Made by a program: the position numbers and the translations under genes. A stretch of 26,997 nucleotides of DNA from contig DATFLK010000149.1 of assembly GCA_035267815.1 (NCBI GenBank), positions 1 to 26,997 of the forward strand. Direction: 5' to 3'. Positions 15,101-23,502 of this stretch are shown here, piece by piece (position 1 is the first letter of the stretch; every line of letters begins with the position of its first letter). The notes below the pieces were generated by a model, which had not been told where the DNA came from, did not search any database, and was given only the letters and a program-made list of their open reading frames with translations. Source of the stretch: DATFLK01 sp035267815. GTDB taxonomy: Bacteria; Pseudomonadota; Zetaproteobacteria; Mariprofundales; Mariprofundaceae.

Positions 15101-16464
15101 AGAAGACACTTCTTTCTGCTTCTGCCTTTGCTCTTGTTGCGGTCTCCAGCATGGCGCTGGCCCCCACCAAGGCTGAGGCTATCCCGGCATTCGCACGCCA
15201 GACCGGCGCAGCCTGCCTGAGCTGCCACTTCCAGCAGTTCCCGGCGCTGAACGCGTATGGCCGTATGTTTAAGGAAGGTTCGTTCACCGACGTCGGTGAC
15301 GAGGCCTTGGTTGAGGGTGAGAACCTCTCCATCCCGGCCGTCCTGAACGCCACCTTCGTGGTGCGTGCTCAGGCTGTCCACACCAGCAACGGCACACTGC
15401 CGGCGAACACAACGGCTGCCACTTCCAGCACCGCATACACCATCCCGGCCGACCAGAACCTGCTGATCGCAGGCCGCGCCGGCAGCAACACTGGTGTGTT
15501 CGTTGAGTTCGGTCCTGGACCCGCCGCTGTTAGCGGCACCACTGCAACCGCAGGTGGTGGCGCCAACGGCCAGGGTGGCATTAACAACATCCAGGTCATG
15601 AACAGCTTCGATCTGGGTGGCTTCAAGGCTGGCATCAGCTACGCCAACACCTCGTTCGGCGCTGACGCCATTCTGGCCGTCAACAGCGTTTACGGCCAGC
15701 ACTCCGGTGTGATGAACAACTTCGGTGATGTTTCGGCTGTGAACAACTCCGGTCTCACCAACCAGTGGAGCAACATCGGCGCCTGGGTTGGCAACGATAT
15801 GGGCTTCATCCAGGTCGGACTGATTGCCCCCGGCTCTGTAGTCGGTGGTGGCAACAACATTGGCCTGAAGATGGCCAAGCTGGTCAAGGTTGCCGGTACG
15901 TTTGATCTGGGCGGCTTCGACACCATCATTGGTGCCGGTACGGTTGCTGGCAAGATTGGCAAGACCAGCGGTACCGTCACGCAGGCAGCCAACGCTGACA
16001 TGCAGTGGGTCTACGGTCAGATGCAGGGTGATCTGGGCGACATGAGCCTCGGTGTCTATGCTGACTGGGCCCATGCCAAGGGCAAGGCCGGCGGCAACGT
16101 CATGGGTGCCAATGACATGGGTACTGCACTTGCTGCTACCAATACCCTGGCTGGAATGAATTCCATCACTTCCGGCGACAAGTTCGATGCCTACTCGCTC
16201 CGTGCGACACTGGCACCGACCCGTCGCACACTGGTGGGTATCGGCTATGGCTACCGCAAGACCAGCATTGCTGCTGCGGGCGCCACTGTCGCCAACTCGA
16301 ACAAGCATCAGCTGATCGAACTCGGCGCTAGCTACATGATCTACCAGAACAACATCCTGTCGCTGACCTATCAGAACGACAAGGTCACCTGGGGCACAGC
16401 TCCAACAGGTAACGTGAACGGCAATATCAAGACCACGACTCTCGATTACCTGATCATGCTGTAA
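15097..16464 (+). CDS. cyc2: Cyc2-like fused outer-membrane cytochrome-porin
   Basis: This 455-residue protein has a signal peptide (residues 1-28, ending AEA), one haem-c site C40-L-S-C-H44 right behind PAFARQTG, then the block FQQFPALNAYGRMFKEG, and a roughly 370-residue remainder of alternating glycine-rich amphipathic strands typical of an outer-membrane beta-barrel. This cytochrome head plus porin architecture and the PAFARQTG, CxxCH, FP.LN..GR.FK pattern fit Cyc2, the outer-membrane Fe(II) oxidase of Mariprofundus, Gallionella relatives and Acidithiobacillus. It would take electrons from Fe2+ outside the cell. The C-terminal residue is Leu rather than the common Phe. A GAGGA site lies nine bases upstream, and a strong terminator follows, so it is a single-gene unit. 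Related non-iron porin cytochromes cannot be excluded. Confidence 0.8.
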   Translation: MKKTLLSASAFALVAVSSMALAPTKAEAIPAFARQTGAACLSCHFQQFPALNAYGRMFKEGSFTDVGDEALVEGENLSIPAVLNATFVVRAQAVHTSNGTLPANTTAATSSTAYTIPADQNLLIAGRAGSNTGVFVEFGPGPAAVSGTTATAGGGANGQGGINNIQVMNSFDLGGFKAGISYANTSFGADAILAVNSVYGQHSGVMNNFGDVSAVNNSGLTNQWSNIGAWVGNDMGFIQVGLIAPGSVVGGGNNIGLKMAKLVKVAGTFDLGGFDTIIGAGTVAGKIGKTSGTVTQAANADMQWVYGQMQGDLGDMSLGVYADWAHAKGKAGGNVMGANDMGTALAATNTLAGMNSITSGDKFDAYSLRATLAPTRRTLVGIGYGYRKTSIAAAGATVANSNKHQLIELGASYMIYQNNILSLTYQNDKVTWGTAPTGNVNGNIKTTTLDYLIML

Positions 16465-16495
16465 GATCGGGTTCCTTCGGGAATCGTTGTTTGGG

Positions 16496-16525
16496 AAAGG
16501 GAGGCTTCGGCCTCCCTTTCTTTTT
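16496..16525 (+). terminator. Strong UUCG intrinsic terminator after cyc2
   Basis: AAAGGGAGGC (16496-16505) and GCCTCCCTTT (16510-16519) form a ten-pair stem closed by a TTCG tetraloop and followed by CTTTTT. This is one of the best terminators in the window, in keeping with a highly transcribed gene. Confidence 0.92.
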
Positions 16526-16608
16526 GGTCTCCGGCGACTCGCCAAAGCACCTGCAACAATCGCTACAACTATTGACCTTTGACACATCCGGCGCTGGAAT
16601 GCCGCGCT

Positions 16609-17340
16609 ATGGAAAAATCGACCCGCCTTCTGACCACCCTCACCCTCTCCCTGATACTGACCGCCTGCGGCGGTGGCATGCCGAAGCTCTTCTGGTCTGT
16701 CGATGAGGGAAAAAAACCGGATTACGCCCGAGACAAATCCGCTTCACCGGACGAGCAGAGCCGGGCACCGCTGGATGTTCCGCCTGAGCTGCGCAAGGAC
16801 GTCAGTGTTCCAATGCCGGACAAGGTCGCCACAAAAGCGGCCGATGCCGGCAAAAGCACCGAGATGCCCCAGTCCGAAAAGGAGGCGATCACCGGCAAGG
16901 TCGTGGCTCTGGACGCCCGCGTCTACACACAACCGCCCGCCACCGTCTTCTCCTCGACCGTCGATGCCATGACATCGCTGAACCTCCCGGTACAGAGTGT
17001 CGACTCGCCCAGCGGCACCATCACGACGGAGTGGATCCGGAAGGATGCCAATTATGCCAATTCCTTTGTCGGATCCGTCTTCAATGCATTCGGTGCCGGC
17101 CCGTCCCATACGCGCTTCCGCTATGTGGTGCGCGTGCTTCGCACCGAAACGGGCAAAACGCGGCTGGAGATCCGCACGCTGGGACAGCAGTACATCAACC
17201 ACCACTGGGTCAACAAACCGCTGAAACAGAAGATCGGCAACGAGCTCTTCTCGGCCGTCGAGGAGCGCCTCGGACAGGTCGCCAAACCGGCCAATCCATC
17301 CGTCGCACCGGTCACACCGAACCAACCGGAATCGAAATAA
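16609..17340 (+). CDS. bamC: BamC-like (NlpB/DapX) outer-membrane lipoprotein
   Basis: This 243-residue protein has a lipoprotein signal with lipobox LILTAC, the lipidated cysteine being C20. A flexible, proline-rich segment containing APLDVPPEL (about 54-62) follows, as in BamC, where this region binds BamD. The C-terminal part (about 95-225) has a helix-grip-like pattern with FSSTVDAMTSLNLPVQ, RFRYVVRV and TRLEIRT. BamC is an accessory lipoprotein of the beta-barrel assembly complex at the outer membrane. ATG 16609 is chosen because the signal peptide begins there; the ribosome binding site is weak. It lies between cyc2 and trpC and not beside dapA as in enterics. Assignment rests on pattern, so BamC-like is safer than a firm BamC. 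Confidence 0.7.
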   Translation: MEKSTRLLTTLTLSLILTACGGGMPKLFWSVDEGKKPDYARDKSASPDEQSRAPLDVPPELRKDVSVPMPDKVATKAADAGKSTEMPQSEKEAITGKVVALDARVYTQPPATVFSSTVDAMTSLNLPVQSVDSPSGTITTEWIRKDANYANSFVGSVFNAFGAGPSHTRFRYVVRVLRTETGKTRLEIRTLGQQYINHHWVNKPLKQKIGNELFSAVEERLGQVAKPANPSVAPVTPNQPESK

Positions 17341-17363
17341 CACCGGACCTGTTGAAAGATGCG

Positions 17364-17396
17364 ATGGCGGGGTTTTCATGCCCCCACCATTTTTTT
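17364..17396 (+). terminator. Terminator after the BamC-like gene
   Basis: ATGG-C-GGGG (17364-17372) pairs with CCCCC-A-CCAT (17381-17390) with one mismatch, followed by six more T to 17396. The T-tract overlaps the trpC stop on the other strand. Confidence 0.8.
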
Positions 17397-18180
17397 ATGA
17401 GATAATCAGATCGGCCAGCGCGGCACCGGGATCGGGTTGGCGCATCAGCGATTCGCCAACCAGAAAGCCATAGACGCCGGCACCCTGCATACGCATGACA
17501 TCGGACTGCTGATAGATGCCGGACTCGGTAATCACGACCTTGTCATCGCCGACATGGGGCAGCAGGGAGAGAGTGGTATCGAGACTCGTCTCGAAGCTAT
17601 GCAGATCGCGGTTGTTGATACCGAGAAGCGATGTGTCCAATGCCAGCGCACGCTCCAGCTCCTGCCGGTTATGCACCTCGGGCAGCACGGCGAGCCCCTG
17701 CTCCCTAGCCGCCGCGCAGAGCTCCTCGGCCAGACCATCATCGACCATGGCCAGGATAATCAGGATAGCATCCGCGCCGATCGCCCGCGCCTCGATCACC
17801 TGATAGGGATCAAGCATGAAATCCTTGCGCAGGATCGGAACATCGACCGCCTCGCGAATACTCGACAGGTAGGCATCCGATCCCTGAAAGAAGCGCTCGT
17901 CCGTCAGCACGGAGAGGCAGCATGCACCGTGATCGGCATACGATGTGGCGATCGCCTCGGGATCGAAATCGGGGCGGATCACGCCCTTGGATGGACTGGC
18001 CTTTTTGATCTCGGCTATCACGGCAGTGCGTCGCTCCTCGATACGCGCTGACAGGGCGGACGCAAAACCGAGCGGCTGGCGTTCGCCGGCCCGTCTCAGC
18101 ATCTCGCCCTCGCTGCAGCGCTGCCTGCATGCACGAACCCAGTCGCTCTTGTAGGCCGCGATCTCGTTCAGGATACTCAC
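17395..18180 (-). CDS. trpC: Indole-3-glycerol phosphate synthase
   Basis: This 261-residue TIM-barrel enzyme closes carboxyphenylamino-deoxyribulose phosphate to indole-3-glycerol phosphate. Hallmarks are VIAEIKKASPSKGVI (about 54-68) with the catalytic lysine, LRKDFMLDPYQVIEARAIGAD (about 116-136), LPEVHNRQEL, LLGINNRDLHSFE and ITESGIY near the C-terminus. The start is GTG at 18180, seven bases after the trpD stop, with AAGGG at a somewhat long spacing. It is the last gene of trpE-trpG-trpD-trpC on the minus strand. It is a separate TrpC without fused TrpF; trpF, trpB and trpA are not in this window. Confidence 0.97.
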   Translation of the reverse strand: MSILNEIAAYKSDWVRACRQRCSEGEMLRRAGERQPLGFASALSARIEERRTAVIAEIKKASPSKGVIRPDFDPEAIATSYADHGACCLSVLTDERFFQGSDAYLSSIREAVDVPILRKDFMLDPYQVIEARAIGADAILIILAMVDDGLAEELCAAAREQGLAVLPEVHNRQELERALALDTSLLGINNRDLHSFETSLDTTLSLLPHVGDDKVVITESGIYQQSDVMRMQGAGVYGFLVGESLMRQPDPGAALADLIIS

Positions 18181-18187
18181 CGACTGA

Positions 18188-19198
18188 TCACCCTTGGGTA
18201 AATGCGGCCAGACGGTCCAGAAGCTGCATCGCCTCGCCGCTATCTAGCGTTTCGGCCGCCGCCCTGAGTCCTGCAGGAATCCCGTCGACCCTGCCTGCCA
18301 CCCAGAGCGCGGCGGCGGCATTGAGCAATACGATATCGCGGGCCGGTGTTTTGCCACCTGCCAGCACATCGCGGATCGTCGCCGCATTGGCCTCGGCATC
18401 ACCGCCGGTCAATGCCGCGGGGTCCGCATAGGGCATGCCGAACGCGGCCGGATCGATCTCGAAGAGGCGCTGTGGCTCCCCCTGCTCAACCCATATCGCA
18501 TCGGTGACCGCCGTCGTCGTGATCTCGTCGAGGCCGTCGCGTCCATGCACCACCAGGGCCCGTCGGATACCGAGCTGCTGCAGGGCAGCGGCCACCAGCT
18601 CCATCCTGTCCCTGGCATAGACCCCCACCACCTGAAACTCGGCATCTGCAGGATTGGTCAGAGGGCCCAACAGATTGAAGATGGTGCGCATCCCCAGCTC
18701 TCGGCGGGGTGAGGCGGCATACTTCATGGCCGGATGATGCGACTGCGCAAACAAAAAGCCGATCCCCACCTCGTCGATACAGGCTGCCACCCGCTCGGGC
18801 GCCAGGTCGAGACAGACACCCAACGACTCCAGCACATCGGCACTGCCGGACCGGGAGGACACGGCACGATTGCCATGCTTGGCCACCGGCTGTCCGGCCG
18901 CCGCCACCACCAACGCCACGCAGGTAGAGATATTGAAGGTGCATGCACCGTCCCCACCCGTGCCACAGGTATCCAGAAGCGGTCTCGCGTGCGGGTCGAT
19001 CTGGGTCGCCGCAGCACGCATGGCCCGGGCGGCCCCTGCGACCACCTCGGCGGACTCGCCCCGTATGGAGAGCCCCATCAGCAACGCGCCCACCTGTGCC
19101 GGCGTCGCCTCACCCTGCATGATGGCTCCGAACGCTGCCTCGGCCTCGTCGGAGGAGAGCATCTCACCCTTTTGGAGCTGCCTCAGGGCCAACTGCAT
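18188..19198 (-). CDS. trpD: Anthranilate phosphoribosyltransferase
   Basis: This 336-residue enzyme joins anthranilate to PRPP, the second committed step of tryptophan synthesis. The PRPP loop CGTGGDG (78-84) is intact, as are the KHGNR motif (107-111) and FLFAQSHHPAMKYAASPRRELG (about 145-166), which lines the anthranilate tunnel. ATG 19198 is chosen because AAGGGGGG precedes it by four bases; an in-frame ATG at 19213 overlaps the trpG stop as ATGA and is also possible (341 residues). The gene is not fused to trpG. Confidence 0.97.
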   Translation of the reverse strand: MQLALRQLQKGEMLSSDEAEAAFGAIMQGEATPAQVGALLMGLSIRGESAEVVAGAARAMRAAATQIDPHARPLLDTCGTGGDGACTFNISTCVALVVAAAGQPVAKHGNRAVSSRSGSADVLESLGVCLDLAPERVAACIDEVGIGFLFAQSHHPAMKYAASPRRELGMRTIFNLLGPLTNPADAEFQVVGVYARDRMELVAAALQQLGIRRALVVHGRDGLDEITTTAVTDAIWVEQGEPQRLFEIDPAAFGMPYADPAALTGGDAEANAATIRDVLAGGKTPARDIVLLNAAAALWVAGRVDGIPAGLRAAAETLDSGEAMQLLDRLAAFTQG

Positions 19199-19209
19199 GA
19201 CGCCCCCCT

Positions 19210-19776
19210 TCATACCCGGCTATCCAGAAAATTCTTCAGCAACTGATGGCCGTGTTCGGTCAATATCGACTCCGGATGAAACTGCACACCGAAGGTGGGA
19301 TGCTCGACATGCACCATCGCCATCAACTCGCCCTGCGGCGTCCAGGCGGTGCGCCTCAGGCAATCCGGAAGCGGCTCCTCGACGATCAGTGAGTGATAGC
19401 GTGTCGCCGTAAAGGGCGACGGAATCTCTTTGAAGACACCGCTGCCATCATGCTCGATCGGGCTCGTCTTGCCGTGCATCAACCGGGGGGCACGCACCAC
19501 ACGGCCGCCGAAGGCCGCCGCAATGGCCTGATGCCCCAGACAGACGCCAAAGATCGGAATGCGCCCCGAGAAACGGCGCACCACCTCGACCGAAATCCCC
19601 GCCTCCGCCGGTGTGCACGGACCGGGCGAGATCAGGATATGGGAAGGGTGCATCGACTCAATCTCGTCCAGCATGATCCTGTCGTTACGGTAGACGGCCG
19701 GATCGCTACCCAGCTCCCCCAGATACTGCACCAGATTGAAGGTGAAGGAGTCGTAGTTATCGATCATCAGGATCAT
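19210..19776 (-). CDS. trpG: Anthranilate synthase component II (glutamine amidotransferase)
   Basis: This 188-residue class I amidotransferase supplies ammonia from glutamine to TrpE. It starts MILMIDNYDSFTFNLVQYL and has the nucleophile C79 in FGVCLGHQAI, and catalytic H167 and E169 in QFHPES. The ISPGPCTP oxyanion loop region is present. ATG 19776 is fixed by homology and by a four-base overlap with trpE. In many bacteria this subunit is shared with PabB; no pabB is seen here. Confidence 0.97.
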   Translation of the reverse strand: MILMIDNYDSFTFNLVQYLGELGSDPAVYRNDRIMLDEIESMHPSHILISPGPCTPAEAGISVEVVRRFSGRIPIFGVCLGHQAIAAAFGGRVVRAPRLMHGKTSPIEHDGSGVFKEIPSPFTATRYHSLIVEEPLPDCLRRTAWTPQGELMAMVHVEHPTFGVQFHPESILTEHGHQLLKNFLDSRV

Positions 19777-21197
19777 GATTGCTCTTCTTGGGCCTGGGCC
19801 TGGGCGAGCGCGACGGCACGAAACATCGCCGTTGCCTTGTTGACGCACTCGGCATGTTCGCTGGCTGGATCCGAATCGGCCACGATCCCGGCACCGGCCT
19901 GCACCAGAATCCTGTCGTTCCGTACCACGGCGGTGCGGATCGCGATCGCCGTATCCATATGACTTCCGCCAAAGGAGATATAGCCGATGGCGCCGGCATA
20001 GGGACCGCGCGGTTCGGACTCCAGCTCGTCGATAATCTGCATGGCACGCACCTTCGGCGCACCGGAGACGGTACCGGCCGGAAAGGTCGCAGCCAGCAGA
20101 TCGAGCGCATCGGCATCGTCGCGCAGGCGCCCCTCGACCTGCGACACGATATGCATGACATGCGAATAGCGCTCGACACTCATCGACTCGCTCAGGTGAA
20201 CGGTGCCATATTCGCATACCCTGCCTAGATCATTACGCCCCAGATCCACGAGCATGACATGCTCGGCCAACTCTTTGGCATCCTGAAGCAGGTCCTCTTC
20301 CAGCCTTCTATCCTCCTCGACCGTTTTGCCACGGGGACGGGTGCCGGCAATCGGCCGGACAATCGCCTGCCGGTCCGATTTCTGGACCAGGATCTCGGGC
20401 GACGAGCCGATCAGTACCGTATCGTCGACATGCAGGTAGAAGAGATAGGGCGACGGGTTGATATGGCGCACGGCGCGATAGATATGGAGCGGATCACATG
20501 TCAGTGAGGTCGAAAAGCGTTGTGACAGCACCACCTGAAAGATATCCCCGGCAAGGATATACTCCTTGGCCTTCGTCACCATCGCCTCGAAGGAGGCTTG
20601 GTCGATATGCGCATCCGGCGGGGTCATGGCACCGCCCTGCTGCATCGGCGCCAGATGCATCGGCGCGGGGCGCTCCGACGCGACAAGGCGCGCCTCCATG
20701 GTATCGAGAAGCGCCTCGACATCGCTCTCCTCAGCGGTTCGCACACAAAGGCGCATCGACCCACGGAGATTGTCGAACACCACGAAACGATCCACAAGAA
20801 GGAAGGCGGCCAGCGTCTCCCGCTCGCCATGATGACGGCTTTCGACATCCTCGAAACGATGCACCATATCATAGGAGAAATATCCGACCGCACCGCCACT
20901 GAAGGGAAGGTCTGGCGTATCGCCGTCGGCGACCTCGATCACCTCCCGCCGCAACCACGAAAGGATCTCCTCACCCGCCAGTTGTTCGCTTCCACCCTCA
21001 CGGTACTGAAGGTAAAGCACGCCGTCGCGCTCGCATGCCACACAGGCGGGCGAGAATCCAATGATACTGTAACGCCCCCAGCGCTCGCCGCCCTCGGCAC
21101 TTTCCAGAAGAAAACAGTTACCCTCATCCCTCAGGCGCGCAAATACGGAAAGCGGGGTATCGCAATCAGCCGACAGTTCGCGTGTATATAACTGCAT
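19773..21197 (-). CDS. trpE: Anthranilate synthase component I
   Basis: This 474-residue chorismate-using enzyme makes anthranilate. The N-terminal CFLLESAEGGERWGRYSIIG (about 29-48) contains the LLES motif tied to tryptophan feedback inhibition, so it is probably feedback-sensitive. The C-terminal half carries FQVVLSQRF, PIAGTRPRG, DLGRNDLGRV, SHVMHIVSQVEG and TFPAGTVSGAPKVRAM. It is at the short end for the family. It opens the trpE-G-D-C operon. Only about 65 bases separate it from the tRNA gene on the other strand, leaving no room for a Trp-rich leader peptide with attenuator. Confidence 0.97.
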   Translation of the reverse strand: MQLYTRELSADCDTPLSVFARLRDEGNCFLLESAEGGERWGRYSIIGFSPACVACERDGVLYLQYREGGSEQLAGEEILSWLRREVIEVADGDTPDLPFSGGAVGYFSYDMVHRFEDVESRHHGERETLAAFLLVDRFVVFDNLRGSMRLCVRTAEESDVEALLDTMEARLVASERPAPMHLAPMQQGGAMTPPDAHIDQASFEAMVTKAKEYILAGDIFQVVLSQRFSTSLTCDPLHIYRAVRHINPSPYLFYLHVDDTVLIGSSPEILVQKSDRQAIVRPIAGTRPRGKTVEEDRRLEEDLLQDAKELAEHVMLVDLGRNDLGRVCEYGTVHLSESMSVERYSHVMHIVSQVEGRLRDDADALDLLAATFPAGTVSGAPKVRAMQIIDELESEPRGPYAGAIGYISFGGSHMDTAIAIRTAVVRNDRILVQAGAGIVADSDPASEHAECVNKATAMFRAVALAQAQAQEEQS

Positions 21198-21222
21198 ATC
21201 CAGTCCGTCCGTCAGTCGACAG

Positions 21223-21251
21223 TTGACAGCTTTATGCCCCCATGGCTAAAT
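21223..21251 (+). promoter_or_regulatory. Promoter of tRNA-Ala
   Basis: A perfect TTGACA -35 box (21223-21228) is followed at 17 bases by CTAAAT (21246-21251), matching three of six -10 positions. Transcription would begin about five bases before the tRNA. A GC-rich stretch after the -10 box is typical of stringently controlled promoters. Confidence 0.65.
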
Positions 21252-21262
21252 GCGGCCCCTTC

Positions 21263-21338
<76 letters not shown>

Positions 21339-21345
21339 TCTCGAG

Positions 21346-21373
21346 AACCGGGCGCAAAGCGCCCGGTTTTTTT
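21346..21373 (+). terminator. Terminator after tRNA-Ala
   Basis: AACCGGGCGC (21346-21355) and GCGCCCGGTT (21359-21368) form a ten-pair stem with an AAA loop, followed by a run of seven T. It lies between the tRNA and the end of the convergent ppiD-like gene. Confidence 0.93.
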
Positions 21374-21393
21374 ATGTCCGCTACAGATCGACA

Positions 21394-23307
21394 TCAGAAC
21401 CGCGCCAACACATCCGGATGGATGACAATCTCGTGACGCGCCCGGACGCTCGCCATCCAGCGTGCGAAACGCACCGCACCATCGGACCTTGTCAGCATGG
21501 CACGAATCCCCTTCTCCTGTTTGGCGAACTCGTCCGGAGATGCGGCGATCACATCGCGCACCCGAACCACCGCAAAGCCTTTCGGCACCTCGATGACGTG
21601 CCCAACGGCTGCACCCTTGGGCAGCGTGAAGGCCGCATCGAGCACCTCGGTGGTCAACCATGTGGCATCATCGCCCGCACCGCTCCGCTTCACCGGCTTG
21701 GAGATATAGATCGGCTGGCCATGTTTCTGGGCCAGCGTGGCGAGCGAACTCTTCGCCGCCCCTGAAAGGATGCGCTTGGCCTCCGCTTTCGCCTTCCTGG
21801 TCGCGGCGGCATGCAGGGCATCGGCATGGACCTGCCTGGCCACCTTGGCAAAGGAAAGTGTCTGGGGCTCCATCCGCTTGGTCACCGCAACGGCGGCGAA
21901 ACGGCCGTGGCTCAACTCCGTCACCTCGACCGGGTCATCCGGATGCGCCGAAAACACCTGTTTGCGAAGCTCCGCATTCGGACCCAGAAGCGGATCGTCC
22001 TGCGCTTCGTTCCGGCTGATCGGCCCAATTCGGCGCACCTTCATGTTCAGACTGTCAGCGGCAGCCTTGAGGCTGTCCTCGCGCCCGAGCGCGTCGTCCA
22101 GATCCTGGGAGAGCTTGTAGGCCTCATCATCCGCCTTCTCCATGCGGAGCTGCTTGGCGAGGGTATCGCGCACTTCCGCAAAGCTTTTCTCCCGTGCCGG
22201 CCTGATGTCCTCCACCTGAATGATGTGGTAACCGAACCGGGTCGTGATCGGATCGCTGATACCACCCTTCTTCAGTGAAAAAGCTACCTTGTCGAGAGCC
22301 GATACCATGGTTCCCTGCGCCACGAAACCGAGGTCTCCGCCACTCTTCGCCGCCGCACCTTCGGAAACCTCCCTGGCCACCTTGGCGAAATCCGCCCCTT
22401 TGCGGATACGCTGCAGCACCTGCTCGGCCCTCTTTCTGGCCTGCTCCACTGCCTTCTGTCCGGCATTCGGGGCCACACGCACGACGATCTGCCGTACATG
22501 GCGCGTTTCGGGCACGGCAAACTGCCCCTGCCTGTTCTGATACGCCGCTTTCAGGTCCGATGCGTCGATCTCCATATCCCTAGCAAGAATCGCCGGATCA
22601 ATCACCACCGCATCCATATCGAGACGCAGGGGCGAGCGATACTGCTCCTTGTGCGCGTCGTAGTAATCGCGCGCTGCCTTGTCGCTAATGTGAACACCCT
22701 TCTCGAAACCAGCCGGATCGACGACCAATGCCGCCAGCACTCGCTTCTCATACTCCTGCTCGAAACGGCGGTGCACCTCTTCGTCGGTCACCACCGCCGT
22801 ATCCGTAATGGCACGCTGCAGGGCATTGATCATGATGTTGAGGCGAAGATTCTTTTCGTAATCAGCCGGTGTCCGGTACCCCATGTTGCGGGTGATGATG
22901 CGATACCGCTCGGGATCGAACTGATCGGCGGAACGGAATGCCGGGTTGGAACGTACCCGGGCAAGCAGCACGCCGGCCGGCGCCACCAGGCCCATTCTGT
23001 TCGCCTCATCCAGCATCAGGCGCCGGTTGATCAGGGTCTGCAGCGTGTCCTGCTTGACCCCCATACGCTCCATGGCCTTCTTGGAGAATTTCTTCCCCAG
23101 CAGTGCCCGATAGCTGTTCAACTGACGCTCGTAGGCGCGATAGAAGGTCGAGTCGGGAATGGCGTTACCATCCACTTCGGCCACATTCTGAACGCGCGAT
23201 CCGGAGAAGTAGGAACCGACGCCCCACAGACCGAAAGAGAGTGCAATACCGCCCAGAATAATCTTGGCGATCCAGGATTGGGCATGATTACGCATGTTTT
23301 CGAGCAT
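21394..23307 (-). CDS. ppiD: PpiD-like periplasmic folding chaperone
   Basis: This 637-residue protein matches the architecture of PpiD. A short cytoplasmic start MLENMRNHAQSW is followed by one transmembrane anchor (about 13-35) with the bulk in the periplasm. A SurA_N-like chaperone region (about 40-200) precedes a parvulin PPIC domain (about 265-370) with HVRQIVVRV, GADFAKVAREVSEG, KSGGDLGFVAQG and TRFGYHIIQVED. A second, less conserved domain follows to the C-terminus. It assists newly exported and outer-membrane proteins near the Sec translocon. ATG 23307 has AGAGGA five bases upstream and begins the family homology; the frame open further upstream is not coding. Relevant to a cell that exports porin-like Cyc2. 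It is divergent from the MCE operon. Confidence 0.93.
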   Translation of the reverse strand: MLENMRNHAQSWIAKIILGGIALSFGLWGVGSYFSGSRVQNVAEVDGNAIPDSTFYRAYERQLNSYRALLGKKFSKKAMERMGVKQDTLQTLINRRLMLDEANRMGLVAPAGVLLARVRSNPAFRSADQFDPERYRIITRNMGYRTPADYEKNLRLNIMINALQRAITDTAVVTDEEVHRRFEQEYEKRVLAALVVDPAGFEKGVHISDKAARDYYDAHKEQYRSPLRLDMDAVVIDPAILARDMEIDASDLKAAYQNRQGQFAVPETRHVRQIVVRVAPNAGQKAVEQARKRAEQVLQRIRKGADFAKVAREVSEGAAAKSGGDLGFVAQGTMVSALDKVAFSLKKGGISDPITTRFGYHIIQVEDIRPAREKSFAEVRDTLAKQLRMEKADDEAYKLSQDLDDALGREDSLKAAADSLNMKVRRIGPISRNEAQDDPLLGPNAELRKQVFSAHPDDPVEVTELSHGRFAAVAVTKRMEPQTLSFAKVARQVHADALHAAATRKAKAEAKRILSGAAKSSLATLAQKHGQPIYISKPVKRSGAGDDATWLTTEVLDAAFTLPKGAAVGHVIEVPKGFAVVRVRDVIAASPDEFAKQEKGIRAMLTRSDGAVRFARWMASVRARHEIVIHPDVLARF

Positions 23308-23502
23308 GGGTGTCCTCTGCAGGTTATTAGATCCGCTCTCGGAATATTGGGACATCTTTTTGCAAATTTGCTTACAAATCGATGCATTCACCGTAGGTTG
23401 GGGGACGCTACCCAAGGGGCGTGGCAGGCGCAAGATAAGACCCCCTGTGACACTGGTCACTGGCAGAGAGGCCTGCTCCACCCTATAACACAGGATATGC
23501 AG
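23308..23502. promoter_or_regulatory. Divergent promoter region between ppiD and the MCE operon
   Basis: This 195-base gap contains a perfect ten-base palindrome GCAAATTTGC (23362-23371) in an AT-rich tract and a second inverted repeat GTGAC-ACTG-GTCAC (23447-23460). Either could be a regulator site. No clear -35/-10 pair is assigned. Confidence 0.35.

Noticed and set aside
14934..15176. 80-residue frame crossing the cyc2 start
   Set aside because: It runs out of frame into the clearly coding cyc2 signal peptide, and has no ribosome binding site or homology.
16979..17100. Frameshift or truncation in the BamC-like gene
   Set aside because: The frame is continuous and the C-terminal domain pattern reads through to the stop.
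21198..21262. trp attenuator with Trp-rich leader peptide
   Set aside because: The gap between trpE and the tRNA gene is too short, and no Trp codon cluster is present.
22498..23496. Upstream extension of the MlaE-type permease frame by about 330 codons
   Set aside because: It lies opposite ppiD, its translation is not protein-like, and permease homology begins near 23503.
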